Of a stretch of 28,843 bases of DNA, positions 16,101 to 22,673 are shown piece after piece. The translations under genes and the position numbers were made by a program. Position 1 is the first letter of the stretch. Each line of letters begins with the position of its first letter. The notes under the pieces are model-generated. The model was not told the DNA's origin. It made no database searches and worked only from the letters and a program-made list of their open reading frames with translations. This DNA comes from a virus, in the IMG/VR virus record IMGVR_UViG_3300017727_000107, positions 1-28,843 of that record; one strand, given 5' to 3'.

Positions 16101-17021
16101 TGCTGATGGAGCGTTTTCATTGACTACACCTGCGGCAGAACCCATCATGGCTTGAACGCTCATACGAATTGTGAAGTAGTCCCCATCAGCCTTACTGTTA
16201 AGGTTGGATGGCGAAGCGACTACAGGTCGGAATTGACCGCTTGGTGTTTGATTGTCTAATTGATTGGCCGAGTCGTCTTTCATGTAAGTTGTAACAGCCA
16301 AAAAAGGCTTTTTTGAGGGTGATTTTATCGGAATAAAAATTGCTTCGGGTGTGTTTTCGTGTGTGGTTGCGTTTCCTGTTGTGCCGTCATAAGCACCCAT
16401 TTGAATTCGCTCGCCCATCCACACACCCGTCAAATGACCATGTTGCATAAAGTCGGGTGCGACTCCCGATGATTGTCCCGCTTGTCCTTTGAACCAATTG
16501 CGACCACTCCATTCGTAGCGAGTCTGCCGACCATTTGTGGGGTCGGTGTCGCCAGTGGGGATGTAGTATTGAATAGAAGAGTCGGAAGAACCGCTAATAA
16601 GCATGTAAGCATCTGCGGTTGAAGCAACGCCTGTTTTGCCAAAACGGATTCTGTTCCCATTGACATTTGTGTTCGGGTATTGAATCTGTGAACGACCAGC
16701 CCAATAACTTCCTTTGCCCAAACGAATTTTATCAAAGGTTGCCCAACGAGCAACACCATCATTGCTCAAAGAAAAATCAGCATCGGTTGAAAATCTGCTC
16801 GCCGCAGAAGCCGTTGAATCACGGTCGTTGACGGCCCAACGATAGCGGGGATTCAAAGGTGCTTCGCCATTAAGGGTGTTTCCGTGGTGTGTATCAGTTG
16901 AGTTGTATGCTCCATCTGTGGAAGGAGCGTTAGCGTCGTCTGCAATCACGCGAGAACCAAGCCAATCCTCGTAGTAGCCAGCGAGCCAAAATCCATATTT
17001 GCTTGTGCCTGTTCTCGTCAT
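10161..17021 (-). CDS. Giant tail hub / tail-tip protein
   Basis: At about 2286 residues this is the largest gene in the window and lies directly after the tape measure, where siphoviruses keep the tail-tip hub. Residues about 1-455 are beta-rich with a lectin-like (LamG/ConA) look (DLDFKLDYTNNKFKVYHDGT near 400). Residues about 475-570 match the start of a baseplate hub: WTCTMPVNG, ITIFDDD, RPLWSGIIE and ITARDSLSLLDR. A long variable insert of Ser, Thr and Gly-rich strands follows. Residues about 1640-2000 resume hub-like sequence (DKGRYGYIAD, VTFTDSGLGL, NVSLILERD). The end is low complexity then a final beta domain. It likely closes the tail tip and contacts the host. ATG 17021 is preferred over GTG 17030 because GAGAAGTGA sits just before it, as before 21393. 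Confidence 0.8.
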   Translation of the reverse strand: MTRTGTSKYGFWLAGYYEDWLGSRVIADDANAPSTDGAYNSTDTHHGNTLNGEAPLNPRYRWAVNDRDSTASAASRFSTDADFSLSNDGVARWATFDKIRLGKGSYWAGRSQIQYPNTNVNGNRIRFGKTGVASTADAYMLISGSSDSSIQYYIPTGDTDPTNGRQTRYEWSGRNWFKGQAGQSSGVAPDFMQHGHLTGVWMGERIQMGAYDGTTGNATTHENTPEAIFIPIKSPSKKPFLAVTTYMKDDSANQLDNQTPSGQFRPVVASPSNLNSKADGDYFTIRMSVQAMMGSAAGVVNENAPSAGQAQYTLKIGFPVNTSWGTTGSGGGVSAIDWTIKPHDGTGLSAIISQYHALYLAGIKVGNETDDVWFDLDFKLDYTNNKFKVYHDGTEVTATNPTAGSYSSGYTMANNTQTSAAFLPSEMTGWELFVKGVSATYNNMVVATLIDRVALYRPLTDIPDGTLLPAPVNSWTCTMPVNGVSQASITIFDDDTEQNLTPWFTNDDITDWRLLMFSSNIDRPLWSGIIETVNVAQSASERTRQIQITARDSLSLLDRQISTWEIGQIGLGESDQVLSRQGEVDLLSESMFMGAARLRESQNTIGYESATSYKELTNQRTQLNTAHPIQMYNNEDSAGPNSVENEWLGYKIKGINKTSGGLTQVILAHGSTGYTTSDTPDIYGTVNHNANGKTITSIDSSPFGVSGTQGLEYASSAIAYVPNATGGSGVLEGDRSTFPSTGAESGFNILQFSVHPAKSDGTLLKVGDIITVSENGNSGTDPPAGFYTVMATITDGGKFYVKTDKTSGSAPVITGRSVDYTFEEGFVSTDDNSQLLYRDQHAVWMRDLPKSAWFKKHFGVYGFSFVDAGTAQAAFTANSDVIQVSSSFIDSSETHGVGQVINSDGFIDTFTYNGHISPADDGNYYLVGVKGLSIDHEAGESVYTLSTSNDYKHVWLHWADMRNDADADADGGYRKKTFGLMKPVKENYEVSISFTDQFKEDGSYDAFTDLKVGDDLDLWELDSSVDPTTNAPWSTPLGTGNTLQLTNGYSGNAINNASGGIKFKLLASDSGVSDLAVGDKVIIFNSDNYDGIHTISGITGTSLKEITCSTSAFTANETYTATGPFVRKAEVGHRESVLRDWENKGGSFLVYDCSKFFNLNTFINGGTYGQRSGGTRNVGDYETEFHGFPVLMDNYWLESTSTNDNNAAPYGFHENFRKWIGASGELNRSINAGDTVIETKPSSSLISSFPENGFGKIKASRGVNSQNPSFEIFWYVYDGKLDASVVESATSATASTASPFIITCSGGDFVNDGVEVGMRVRNVTAKWVAQITAVTATAITIDTSTIFAETGSTRQDVAISDSISIPQQLYGIYLESDAGTNRSAENAEAYLEGVLMDDVLKSNGSTANLAINAAGSAGTTGAFDEVIIVGSVSPRYALRFLMRVDGHVVSPNLGTYWLSDKARFLWSLNLSKTWLAQSSISCWFDHGSIPMTNNQTTDGTDANFDSFGAAYDARGGKSLFSILRESVEATGFGYENSIRLPITYQMGRDNKLEIRPTYNLGEAVNRDILTVSSMNAQMSGQITNVRVYYNNGSSFADFPAPTLNQTYRWKIVEVPEITFDEEAQAVAKEEYFKAKTKAIKVKGEVMRDLTHDDKMLDKGRYGYIADPTRHGERGVTQHAVLGPAYAPVISSLNWDWAGQQGTLASGMCNALDGNLGRQNGSDRFYRDRFGKGYTAIANTAADATNTYDKHFWWWGAHSVSHAVQVVHIPSGCPANGDTSNNELRVWVALKDNQSGTDIENAEFTIGLTDPTFSTTLSSFTNHTGGPSTYSPTLAGASSSFATVNVKRNGFYEIDIPSTYWADKPSGAKITLSVNVDYLKSLLYHRCGDPTASGILHNAHNITEMGPSAWAATNADSIFPIGPRKYDKMSGLMGARNSWYCPRLHIVEDVRWRPATTVTFTDSGLGLAAEPMVITDIQWRVDGRNVENVSLILERDQTKDKGGLGAYLFPSVSRGRGQQSSSGQVGGGTSREKPRRNRPPVGQPIGPIGTSQVDTQQILEGGKGQDIQDAFLKNLTSNQITSALYGNTKGRMDFLENGVSDSSFGILGQKRSPPPMNTQRAVDGIGNNMQATSSTTLTSDEGMVFTGIVNPESANRFTQTHTMSVKVPDDVSDEILTVGGFYSLGGNGTTKAVLTIEASCVETGASNTRTMTLSGNKEKQSFPMLTASLSGASTVGNTIKITMKRTPATGDDDANFSSLVVHNVSVNFQRFSLKGFSNSSLGFTPYQ

Positions 17022-17036
17022 TTCTTTCACTTCTCA

Positions 17037-20000
17037 CTACGACGATTGGATGTTAAGTCCCAAACCGTTTAACTGTTCTATAACTTGCTTTGTGATTTCA
17101 TTTGCTGCTTGACCCGTGGTCATACCGTTGAAATTGTTGGTCATAATAACTTCGGTAGTGTTGATAAGCGTTTCCACGCCTTTGTTCACTACTTGCTTCA
17201 CCATGTCTCCTGTAATATTACCTTTACTCATACCGAAGAACATTTCTTCACGAGCGTTGCTAAACTCAAAGGCGGCTTCCTTTGCGGCCTCAATCGGACC
17301 AATGAAGTTTTCCTCTATGCCGCTTCCAAAGTTGCCAAAAGGATTATCAAAACTTTCTTCTTCTGCCATAGCACTCAATCTGTTGTTGAATTCGTCAATA
17401 CTTGTGCTTGCTTTTGCTGCCTCTAAGATAGCACCGTGCATGTTTTCGGGTATTTTTTCCAACGCATCATTGTAGGCTGAAAGTGCGGCTTCTTCATCTC
17501 TGTCATAAAACGCCATTGGCGCACCGGCAAGCAAATTCACACCAAAGAAATCTTCTGCTGTTCTTCCAGCCGCCCCAGTTGGGAATTTACCAAACAAGAG
17601 GGGTGACCTTTTTTCAGCGTCTTGATACTCTTTTTCAGCATCCTGTAATGCTTTTACATTACCGAAAAATGCGTTTGCAGCCGAAGAGTCATCCAACAGA
17701 GCAGAAGATTGCCGTTCGGCAGCAATGTCTTGTTGAATGGAAAGTTGTTCTTCAAGCAGAGTCAATTCTTGGTTGAGTTGGTCAATGATAATCGGATTGG
17801 TGCTGTTTTTTAGACTATCTTTAATTTCTTTAATTTGATTTTCAGTGTCATTGACCTCTTGAACAATGTCAAGAATACTTTTATCGGTAAGGCTATTAGC
17901 AATATCGGAATACATTTCTTTGTTGAATGATACTGTTTTGTTAAGATTGTCAAATCCAGCCGCTAAATCATCGGTATCATCTTTTGCATTTCTCGTGGCA
18001 CGCGACAAAGCCATGAAAGCGACACCAATCAAAAGGACTCCGCCAAGTGCCAAAGCAACTTTTCCAGCAGAAAGCGCAACACCTTTTAGGGCAATAGAAG
18101 TTTTTTGGGCTTGGACCTCAGTTTTTGCCATGCTACCGACTAAGGCCATAGATGCACTTGTAGCAGTGAACATTTGAAAGGTCATGGGGACCATTGAAAG
18201 CGTCATTAGCATCATGGAAGCCCTTGCTGCATCCTCGTTTTCCGAAAACATTGACATCATCATGCTTGCTCCACCAAGCGCACCGGAGACTTTCATAAAT
18301 GCCATTTGAGTTGCCATTGCCGCATCCACTGTCAATTTGCTTTGTTCTTCAACGCCGTTCAATGCCTGTTGGAAAACTTTTAAAGAAGGTATCAACTTTC
18401 TAAGAGCCGCTTCGTCAAGACCATACGCCACAGCCAATTCTCGTGCGGCTTTCTCGGCTTGCTCCATAATTAGGTTGTTTTGGACCTCTGCGGAAGATTT
18501 TTGTCTTGTAATACCAATCAATTCAATGTGAGCGTTGCGTAGGATTTTTGCGGCTTCTGTTTCGCCTCCAATCGCTTGTGCGTTCATCAAAGAGAAAATA
18601 ACACGCTCCCCTTCTTGTGAAAGTTGTTGATTGACTAATTTCAATTGTGTTTTTTTGTTTTCCATCTGTGTTTTTTCTATTTGCGTAAAAGGTATGTTAA
18701 GCGCACCTCTTCTTTGCTCAATGTTTAAAATTTGCTGCTCCAATACAGACCGTATTTGTAGGTTTTCAAGGTTAGATTCATTTAGTATTTTTTCGGCCTT
18801 AGCGTGAATAAAGTGTGTGCTTTTGTAATTCATCAAACGCTGTGCCGTCATTCCTTCTTTTTCAGCCAACTTACCTGCCGCAGCGATATAAGCCTGTTCT
18901 CGTGTCATCAATTGTAAATTGTTTTGTGTAATGGTTTTTTTTCTCAATAAAATTTGAAGGTGTCTGTCCTCGGTAAAAAGGGAATCCTGTTCCTTTCTGT
19001 TTAATACTCCTTGAATTTCCAGTTGGTTCTTTTTGTTTTGTAATGTAGCGAGGCCCCTTTCCAACGATTGTCGTTGAGTAAATAGGGCTTGTTGATTGTT
19101 TGTCACTTCGCCTTGTGATAGTTGCATTGCACGCTGTCGTGCGTCCGTAGCAGTTTTATCCATCCGTAGTTGAGATACGGCTAACATTGCCCTTCTGTTC
19201 TCTATTGCAGCCGTCGCTTGTATTGAGCCTAAGTTGGCACGAACCATTTCACCCTGTCGTCCATAAGCACTTGCGTTCACAAGCGATTGTCCTCCGATGG
19301 CACGCTGGATTTGCAGTTGTGTTTGGAGGGAAACCGTGAGGCTCATCATGTTAAGATTGGCTTCAATCATAGGAGCAAAAATCTGTCCCATCTGTTGTGC
19401 ATTAACAATAACACCCGAAAGCATCCTTATGAAAGAACCATCCAATCCTGCCTCTTGCCCCATAGCAGCAAACTCTTCGTTTAACGATGCCTGTGCGTTT
19501 GTGGCACGAATTACGGCTGGTGTGAACATACCACCAACCAACGCTTTTGCGTCAGTTAGTCGTGATTGTGCTTGTTGTAAAAGGAAAGCGTTGTCCTCAA
19601 ATCGCTTATTCAATTCGGTTTGTGCTGTGTCTAACTCTTGAACAGCCATTGTTTGAAGTTGAACAGAGCGATTATACCCTTCTATCAACTTGATAGCACG
19701 AACATAGTGGTCGTTTCCAGCGATTGCCTGTGCAATTTCCATTTTGGCTGATGCTTGTTGCTCAACAGCCAGTTTTGATATTGCTGACGAAACATCACCT
19801 ATAATTTCTTCCATTGACCGAAGTTGGTCGTTGGAATCTTTTGTGGCGATTCCGTATTTTTGTAAAATTTCGGCGTTGTTTCCTGTGTCAGCACCAAGCC
19901 GAGCATACATCATTTTGAGCGCACGACCAGCCTTACCTTGTTCTTCACCGGCTTCAATCAGTGTGGCTGATGCTGCTGCCATAAAAGTAATTTCGTCGCC

Positions 20001-20732
20001 AGCCAACCGAGCCGACGAAGCAAACTGGTTCATTACGAAAGTAATTTGAGACATCGTAGCAGAAGAACGATTTTCAACTGTGTTTAGTTGATTCAACAAC
20101 TTGATGCTGTTCGCCCTAATTATGTTGGCTTTTTCTTCGGCTTCCAACCTGTTGAATTGCTTTTCCGTCAATTCTCCAAACATAAATCCTGTCTGTTGTT
20201 GTAGCGAAATCATCTTACGCATTGCTTCTTCCGTTTGCATACCACCGACCATACCGAAGGCGATACCAACTTGAGTTGCGGCGGGAATAGCGGCCCCACC
20301 ACCAACGACGGAAGAAAGTTGTGCCATCCTTGAACCGGCGGCAAGTGCTTGGTCGGCAGTGAATCCGAATTGTGTTCCAAGATTTTCAATTTGTCCAGCA
20401 AGGAGGTCTGCGTCATCCCCCGATGCAACGAATTTTTCAAACTCAATGCGAGCAAAACCAATCTCTTGAGCAAGGGGAACGGTGCTATCAACAAGCATCC
20501 CTATTTGTTCGCCTATTAGCCCAACACCTTCTGTGATACCCGACAAACCGTCAAGAACCAAACCTTGAAGAACAGTGATTTTGGCTTGTGCGTCACCAAT
20601 CAATCGTGTCGCTTGGAAAGAACCGACGACATCAAAGAAAATACGGGATGCACCAGCCCGAAGAACGAGCATCGTCATTGTGGCAAAAAGAAGCACCACG
20701 GGCATTAAGGATAGGAATAACTCTTCTATCAA
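17037..20732 (-). CDS. Tail tape measure protein
   Basis: This 1231-residue protein is mostly helical with long coiled-coil stretches, lies between tail chaperones and the hub, and has the usual tape measure sequence style: an early region (residues 90-330) with GFTADQALAAGSRMAQ, followed by EQGKAGRALKMMYARLG, as in the phage tail tape measure family. Hydrophobic segments lie near residues 7-27 and again around 850-960 (VALALGGVLLIGVAFMAL). The TTG start at 20732 follows GAGAGAGGG. Tape measures set tail length at roughly 1.5 angstrom per residue, so a tail near 180 nm is expected (inference). It also enters the host envelope during injection. The C-terminus (about 1150-1231) contains a region rich in NITGDMVKQVV-type helices. 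Confidence 0.9.
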   Translation of the reverse strand: MIEELFLSLMPVVLLFATMTMLVLRAGASRIFFDVVGSFQATRLIGDAQAKITVLQGLVLDGLSGITEGVGLIGEQIGMLVDSTVPLAQEIGFARIEFEKFVASGDDADLLAGQIENLGTQFGFTADQALAAGSRMAQLSSVVGGGAAIPAATQVGIAFGMVGGMQTEEAMRKMISLQQQTGFMFGELTEKQFNRLEAEEKANIIRANSIKLLNQLNTVENRSSATMSQITFVMNQFASSARLAGDEITFMAAASATLIEAGEEQGKAGRALKMMYARLGADTGNNAEILQKYGIATKDSNDQLRSMEEIIGDVSSAISKLAVEQQASAKMEIAQAIAGNDHYVRAIKLIEGYNRSVQLQTMAVQELDTAQTELNKRFEDNAFLLQQAQSRLTDAKALVGGMFTPAVIRATNAQASLNEEFAAMGQEAGLDGSFIRMLSGVIVNAQQMGQIFAPMIEANLNMMSLTVSLQTQLQIQRAIGGQSLVNASAYGRQGEMVRANLGSIQATAAIENRRAMLAVSQLRMDKTATDARQRAMQLSQGEVTNNQQALFTQRQSLERGLATLQNKKNQLEIQGVLNRKEQDSLFTEDRHLQILLRKKTITQNNLQLMTREQAYIAAAGKLAEKEGMTAQRLMNYKSTHFIHAKAEKILNESNLENLQIRSVLEQQILNIEQRRGALNIPFTQIEKTQMENKKTQLKLVNQQLSQEGERVIFSLMNAQAIGGETEAAKILRNAHIELIGITRQKSSAEVQNNLIMEQAEKAARELAVAYGLDEAALRKLIPSLKVFQQALNGVEEQSKLTVDAAMATQMAFMKVSGALGGASMMMSMFSENEDAARASMMLMTLSMVPMTFQMFTATSASMALVGSMAKTEVQAQKTSIALKGVALSAGKVALALGGVLLIGVAFMALSRATRNAKDDTDDLAAGFDNLNKTVSFNKEMYSDIANSLTDKSILDIVQEVNDTENQIKEIKDSLKNSTNPIIIDQLNQELTLLEEQLSIQQDIAAERQSSALLDDSSAANAFFGNVKALQDAEKEYQDAEKRSPLLFGKFPTGAAGRTAEDFFGVNLLAGAPMAFYDRDEEAALSAYNDALEKIPENMHGAILEAAKASTSIDEFNNRLSAMAEEESFDNPFGNFGSGIEENFIGPIEAAKEAAFEFSNAREEMFFGMSKGNITGDMVKQVVNKGVETLINTTEVIMTNNFNGMTTGQAANEITKQVIEQLNGLGLNIQSS

Positions 20733-20749
20733 CTTGAACCCTCTCTCAA

Positions 20750-21049
20750 CTATTTGCTACGCTGTATGGGCAAGCCTAAGCCGCCTAACAAGGACACCGT
20801 TTCGTTGTCGTTTAATAATTGGCGTTGTTGTCTCCGTTGTTTTAAGCGGGATGCCATACTTTTGCCGTCAAACTTTTTCTTGGCGTTGTTTGTTGCTTCG
20901 GATATTTTGTCATTCATATCCATAGCCACAAGCAGGTCAAGCGTCATGCGCTCTTGACCGCCTTCGCAGTCATACCTATCCCACAAATCCGAGGGTAGCG
21001 TCCCTTTGTATGCCATACAAAGCGTTGGTGCTACTCGGAAGAATTGTCC
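20750..21049 (-). CDS. Tail assembly chaperone, -1 frameshift extension (gpT-like part)
   Basis: This frame supplies the last 99 residues of a predicted 214-residue fusion, like lambda gpGT. An ATG at 21016 (88 residues) is available but has no ribosome-binding site and is caught in a hairpin. The frame is open upstream through GQFFRVAPTLC to the slippery CCCTTTG in the upstream gene and is in the -1 frame relative to it. The product has a typical T-part look: SDLWDRYDCEGGQERMTLDLLVAMD and a basic region with KQRRQQRQLL. In siphoviruses the short and long chaperone forms coat the tape measure and recruit tube subunits. Its place between the short chaperone and the tape measure is exactly as expected. 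Confidence 0.85.
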   Translation of the reverse strand, partial: GQFFRVAPTLCMAYKGTLPSDLWDRYDCEGGQERMTLDLLVAMDMNDKISEATNNAKKKFDGKSMASRLKQRRQQRQLLNDNETVSLLGGLGLPIQRSK

Positions 21050-21055
21050 AAAGGG
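20989..21055 (-). promoter_or_regulatory. Programmed -1 ribosomal frameshift signal
   Basis: On the coding strand the heptamer CCCTTTG (21055-21049) is read C CCT TTG in the upstream frame, the canonical X XXY YYZ form. Ten nucleotides later CCGAGTAGC (21038-21030) can pair with GCTA and CTCGG (20999-20989, with a 2-nt bulge). Inside it CTTTGTAT (21022-21015) pairs with ATACAAAG (21011-21004) around a GGC loop. The structure contains the zero-frame stop TAG and the internal ATG. Slippage gives ...APPL-GQFFRV... and fuses the two chaperone frames. Confidence 0.82.
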
Positions 21056-21393
21056 GGCGCACCATCGGGGTCATCTCCCCGAACAAAGCCCAAAATCATC
21101 CGCAATTCTTCACTGGTCAACGAGTCAATATCAAAGTCCTTTGGCTCAATGATTGAGCGAGGAATCCATTCACGCATTTGAGATTCAAGACCTGCTCCCT
21201 CTTGCTCCAATGCGTCAGCAAACTGCTTCTGTTGTTCGTCAGTCCATTCGGATGTGTCTAAACCAAAGTGTATGTGTTCGCGAAAAACCTTCGCTTGGAT
21301 GTTTTCAATCCGTAGTTTGGTCATACCACCTGCTTGTCGGCAGGTGATTTTTGTTCCGTCGTCTAATTCAAACTCTTTTGTCAATACTGGCAT
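21031..21393 (-). CDS. Tail assembly chaperone, short form (gpG-like)
   Basis: This 120-residue protein has the features of the first tail chaperone: an N-terminal beta hairpin region (KEFELDDGTKITCRQAGG), a central acidic helix part (TDEQQKQFADALEQE) and a C-terminal helix LTSEELRMILGFVRG followed by an acidic, Pro-rich end. It starts at ATG 21393 behind GAGAAGTGA. It lies downstream of the tail tube gene and upstream of the tape measure, the conserved siphovirus location. A fraction of ribosomes should shift to the -1 frame at residues 114-115 (Pro-Leu) to make the 214-residue form. It acts in the cytoplasm during tail assembly and is not expected in virions. Confidence 0.85.
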   Translation of the reverse strand: MPVLTKEFELDDGTKITCRQAGGMTKLRIENIQAKVFREHIHFGLDTSEWTDEQQKQFADALEQEGAGLESQMREWIPRSIIEPKDFDIDSLTSEELRMILGFVRGDDPDGAPPLDNSSE

Positions 21394-21433
21394 ACTTTTC
21401 TCACTTCTCTTTCCTTTTAGGGGAATACTATAC

Positions 21434-21628
21434 TTATGCTATAATCGCAACAACTGTGCAAATCACGGTGTTACTGTCTTTCTTTCTGCTTGTGGACGCA
21501 TTGATAATGATGTCGTCGTTTGCGATTGCGGCTCGCAGGGCCGTGGTCACGGCTGATGCCGTTCCTTCAAATGATAATACCGTTAGTTTGGTTTTGTCGG
21601 GAATCGCAGTGCCGCCGTTGTTAGCCAA
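21434..21628 (-). CDS. Small protein between tail tube and chaperone
   Basis: This frame encodes about 64 residues from a TTG at 21628, which is well placed behind GAGGTGAT (21641-21634, overlapping the tail tube stop). A GTG at 21637 gives 67 residues but would place the binding site inside the gene. The product is a small alpha/beta protein (KLTVLSFEG, a helix SAVTTALRAAIAN, DDIIINAS, then VICTVVAIIA) with a hydrophobic C-terminal strand. No family is recognised. Given its location in the tail module and co-directional overlap with the tube gene, a minor tail or tube-capping role is possible. Confidence 0.6.
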   Translation of the reverse strand: MANNGGTAIPDKTKLTVLSFEGTASAVTTALRAAIANDDIIINASTSRKKDSNTVICTVVAIIA

Positions 21629-21638
21629 CCAAATCACC

Positions 21639-22622
21639 TCAATAAGCGGATGATTGAGCGTTCTTCATAACAACATCCATCATCTTGCTGTCGTTGGGGC
21701 TGAAAAGAGCAATGAACGGCACAGTCATGGTCTGCGTGTCACGACCCGACACATTGGCATCGGGAGCCTCAAAGCGGATTTTGTAAAAGTTGAAGGTGAC
21801 AACATCAGCAGTGCTTTCGTCGCCAAACTGAACCTTCAATTCAACGCCGCTTCCGCTTAATTCCAAACCGTCTGCGGCTGTCAATTCAGCGTATGTCGGC
21901 TCACTTTCAACGGCGGTGTGAATAATCTTGTTAAACTCAATACTTCCGGAAATTTCACGGCGTTGGAACGGAGGAAGGCGGGTGTAGGTTGCATCGCCAA
22001 GACCACAAGCGTTGTCTCCATCACGGTTCATGTTGATGTCAAAGGAGATGGACTTCACAAGGTTAGAAGCGGTAGCGTCTCCATTGAAGAAAACCTTTGC
22101 GTCAGCGAAGTAAAGAGGGTCGTTGGTGTTGAAGGATGGACTGGATGCACCAATAGTAGCAAGTCCGCTTTCTGCTTTACCCATAAAAGAAGCAGAAATC
22201 ATAGCGTATTCGTTGATGTTTGCGCTCACGGACATGCTATCAACAGCAATGCCCGTGTAGGTGTGTTCTTTTTCTTCACGACCAACAAGCATCGTAAATG
22301 AGCGGTCTGTTCCGGCTTCGGTGAAAGTGTGGCTGTAAGTTGGGCTTGAGCCAGTCACCGTGTCGGTTGGGAAAAGTCCAGTCAAAACCGTTCCCAAAAA
22401 GTTGTCAGCGAGCATAGCCATGTTAATATCGCCTTCGGAAAACTCCTTGCCCGTGTTGGACTTGGCCGTTCCGTATCGGCTCATGTCTGTGCGTTGCATC
22501 ACTTCGTAAGTGTGTTTGATGGACTCGTCGTCAACTTCTCCAAAAACATATCCGCTTGTTGGGTCTGTTCCGTAGGTTGTTTCTTTAACAATCCCTACAT
22601 ATCGGTTGTTGAATCCGCTCAT
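21639..22622 (-). CDS. Major tail tube protein
   Basis: This 327-residue beta-rich protein fits the phage tail tube family: an N-terminal segment NRYVGIVKETTYGTDPTSGY, then VDDESIKHTYEV, a central domain with GREEKEHTYTGIAVDSMSVS, and an insertion-like part FQRREISGSIEFNK. GxxxEttyGt near the N-terminus is a very common opening of such proteins. Subunits stack as rings to form the tail tube around the tape measure. It starts at ATG 22622 behind GAAGGTGAT and has its own TATA-type promoter, consistent with a need for many copies. It follows the tail terminator gene and precedes the chaperones, the classic order. Confidence 0.85.
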   Translation of the reverse strand: MSGFNNRYVGIVKETTYGTDPTSGYVFGEVDDESIKHTYEVMQRTDMSRYGTAKSNTGKEFSEGDINMAMLADNFLGTVLTGLFPTDTVTGSSPTYSHTFTEAGTDRSFTMLVGREEKEHTYTGIAVDSMSVSANINEYAMISASFMGKAESGLATIGASSPSFNTNDPLYFADAKVFFNGDATASNLVKSISFDINMNRDGDNACGLGDATYTRLPPFQRREISGSIEFNKIIHTAVESEPTYAELTAADGLELSGSGVELKVQFGDESTADVVTFNFYKIRFEAPDANVSGRDTQTMTVPFIALFSPNDSKMMDVVMKNAQSSAY

Positions 22623-22668
22623 GGTATCACCTTCTCGGTGTTTAGACTACCAATGGGTTGATATTTAA
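22623..22668 (-). promoter_or_regulatory. Putative promoter for the tail tube gene
   Basis: In the 51-nt gap before the tail tube gene the coding strand reads TTAAATAT (22668-22661), then TTGGTAG (about 22653-22647), then the ribosome site GAAGGTGAT. The TATA box lies 46 nt from the ATG, so a leader of about 20 nt carrying the ribosome site is expected. It is the only clear intergenic promoter seen on this strand. Confidence 0.55.
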
Positions 22669-22673
22669 GCGTT

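Noticed and set aside
20750-21016. An independent 88-aa gene starting at ATG 21016
   Set aside because: The ATG has no ribosome-binding site and is buried in a hairpin; the frame is better explained as the -1 frameshift extension of the upstream chaperone.
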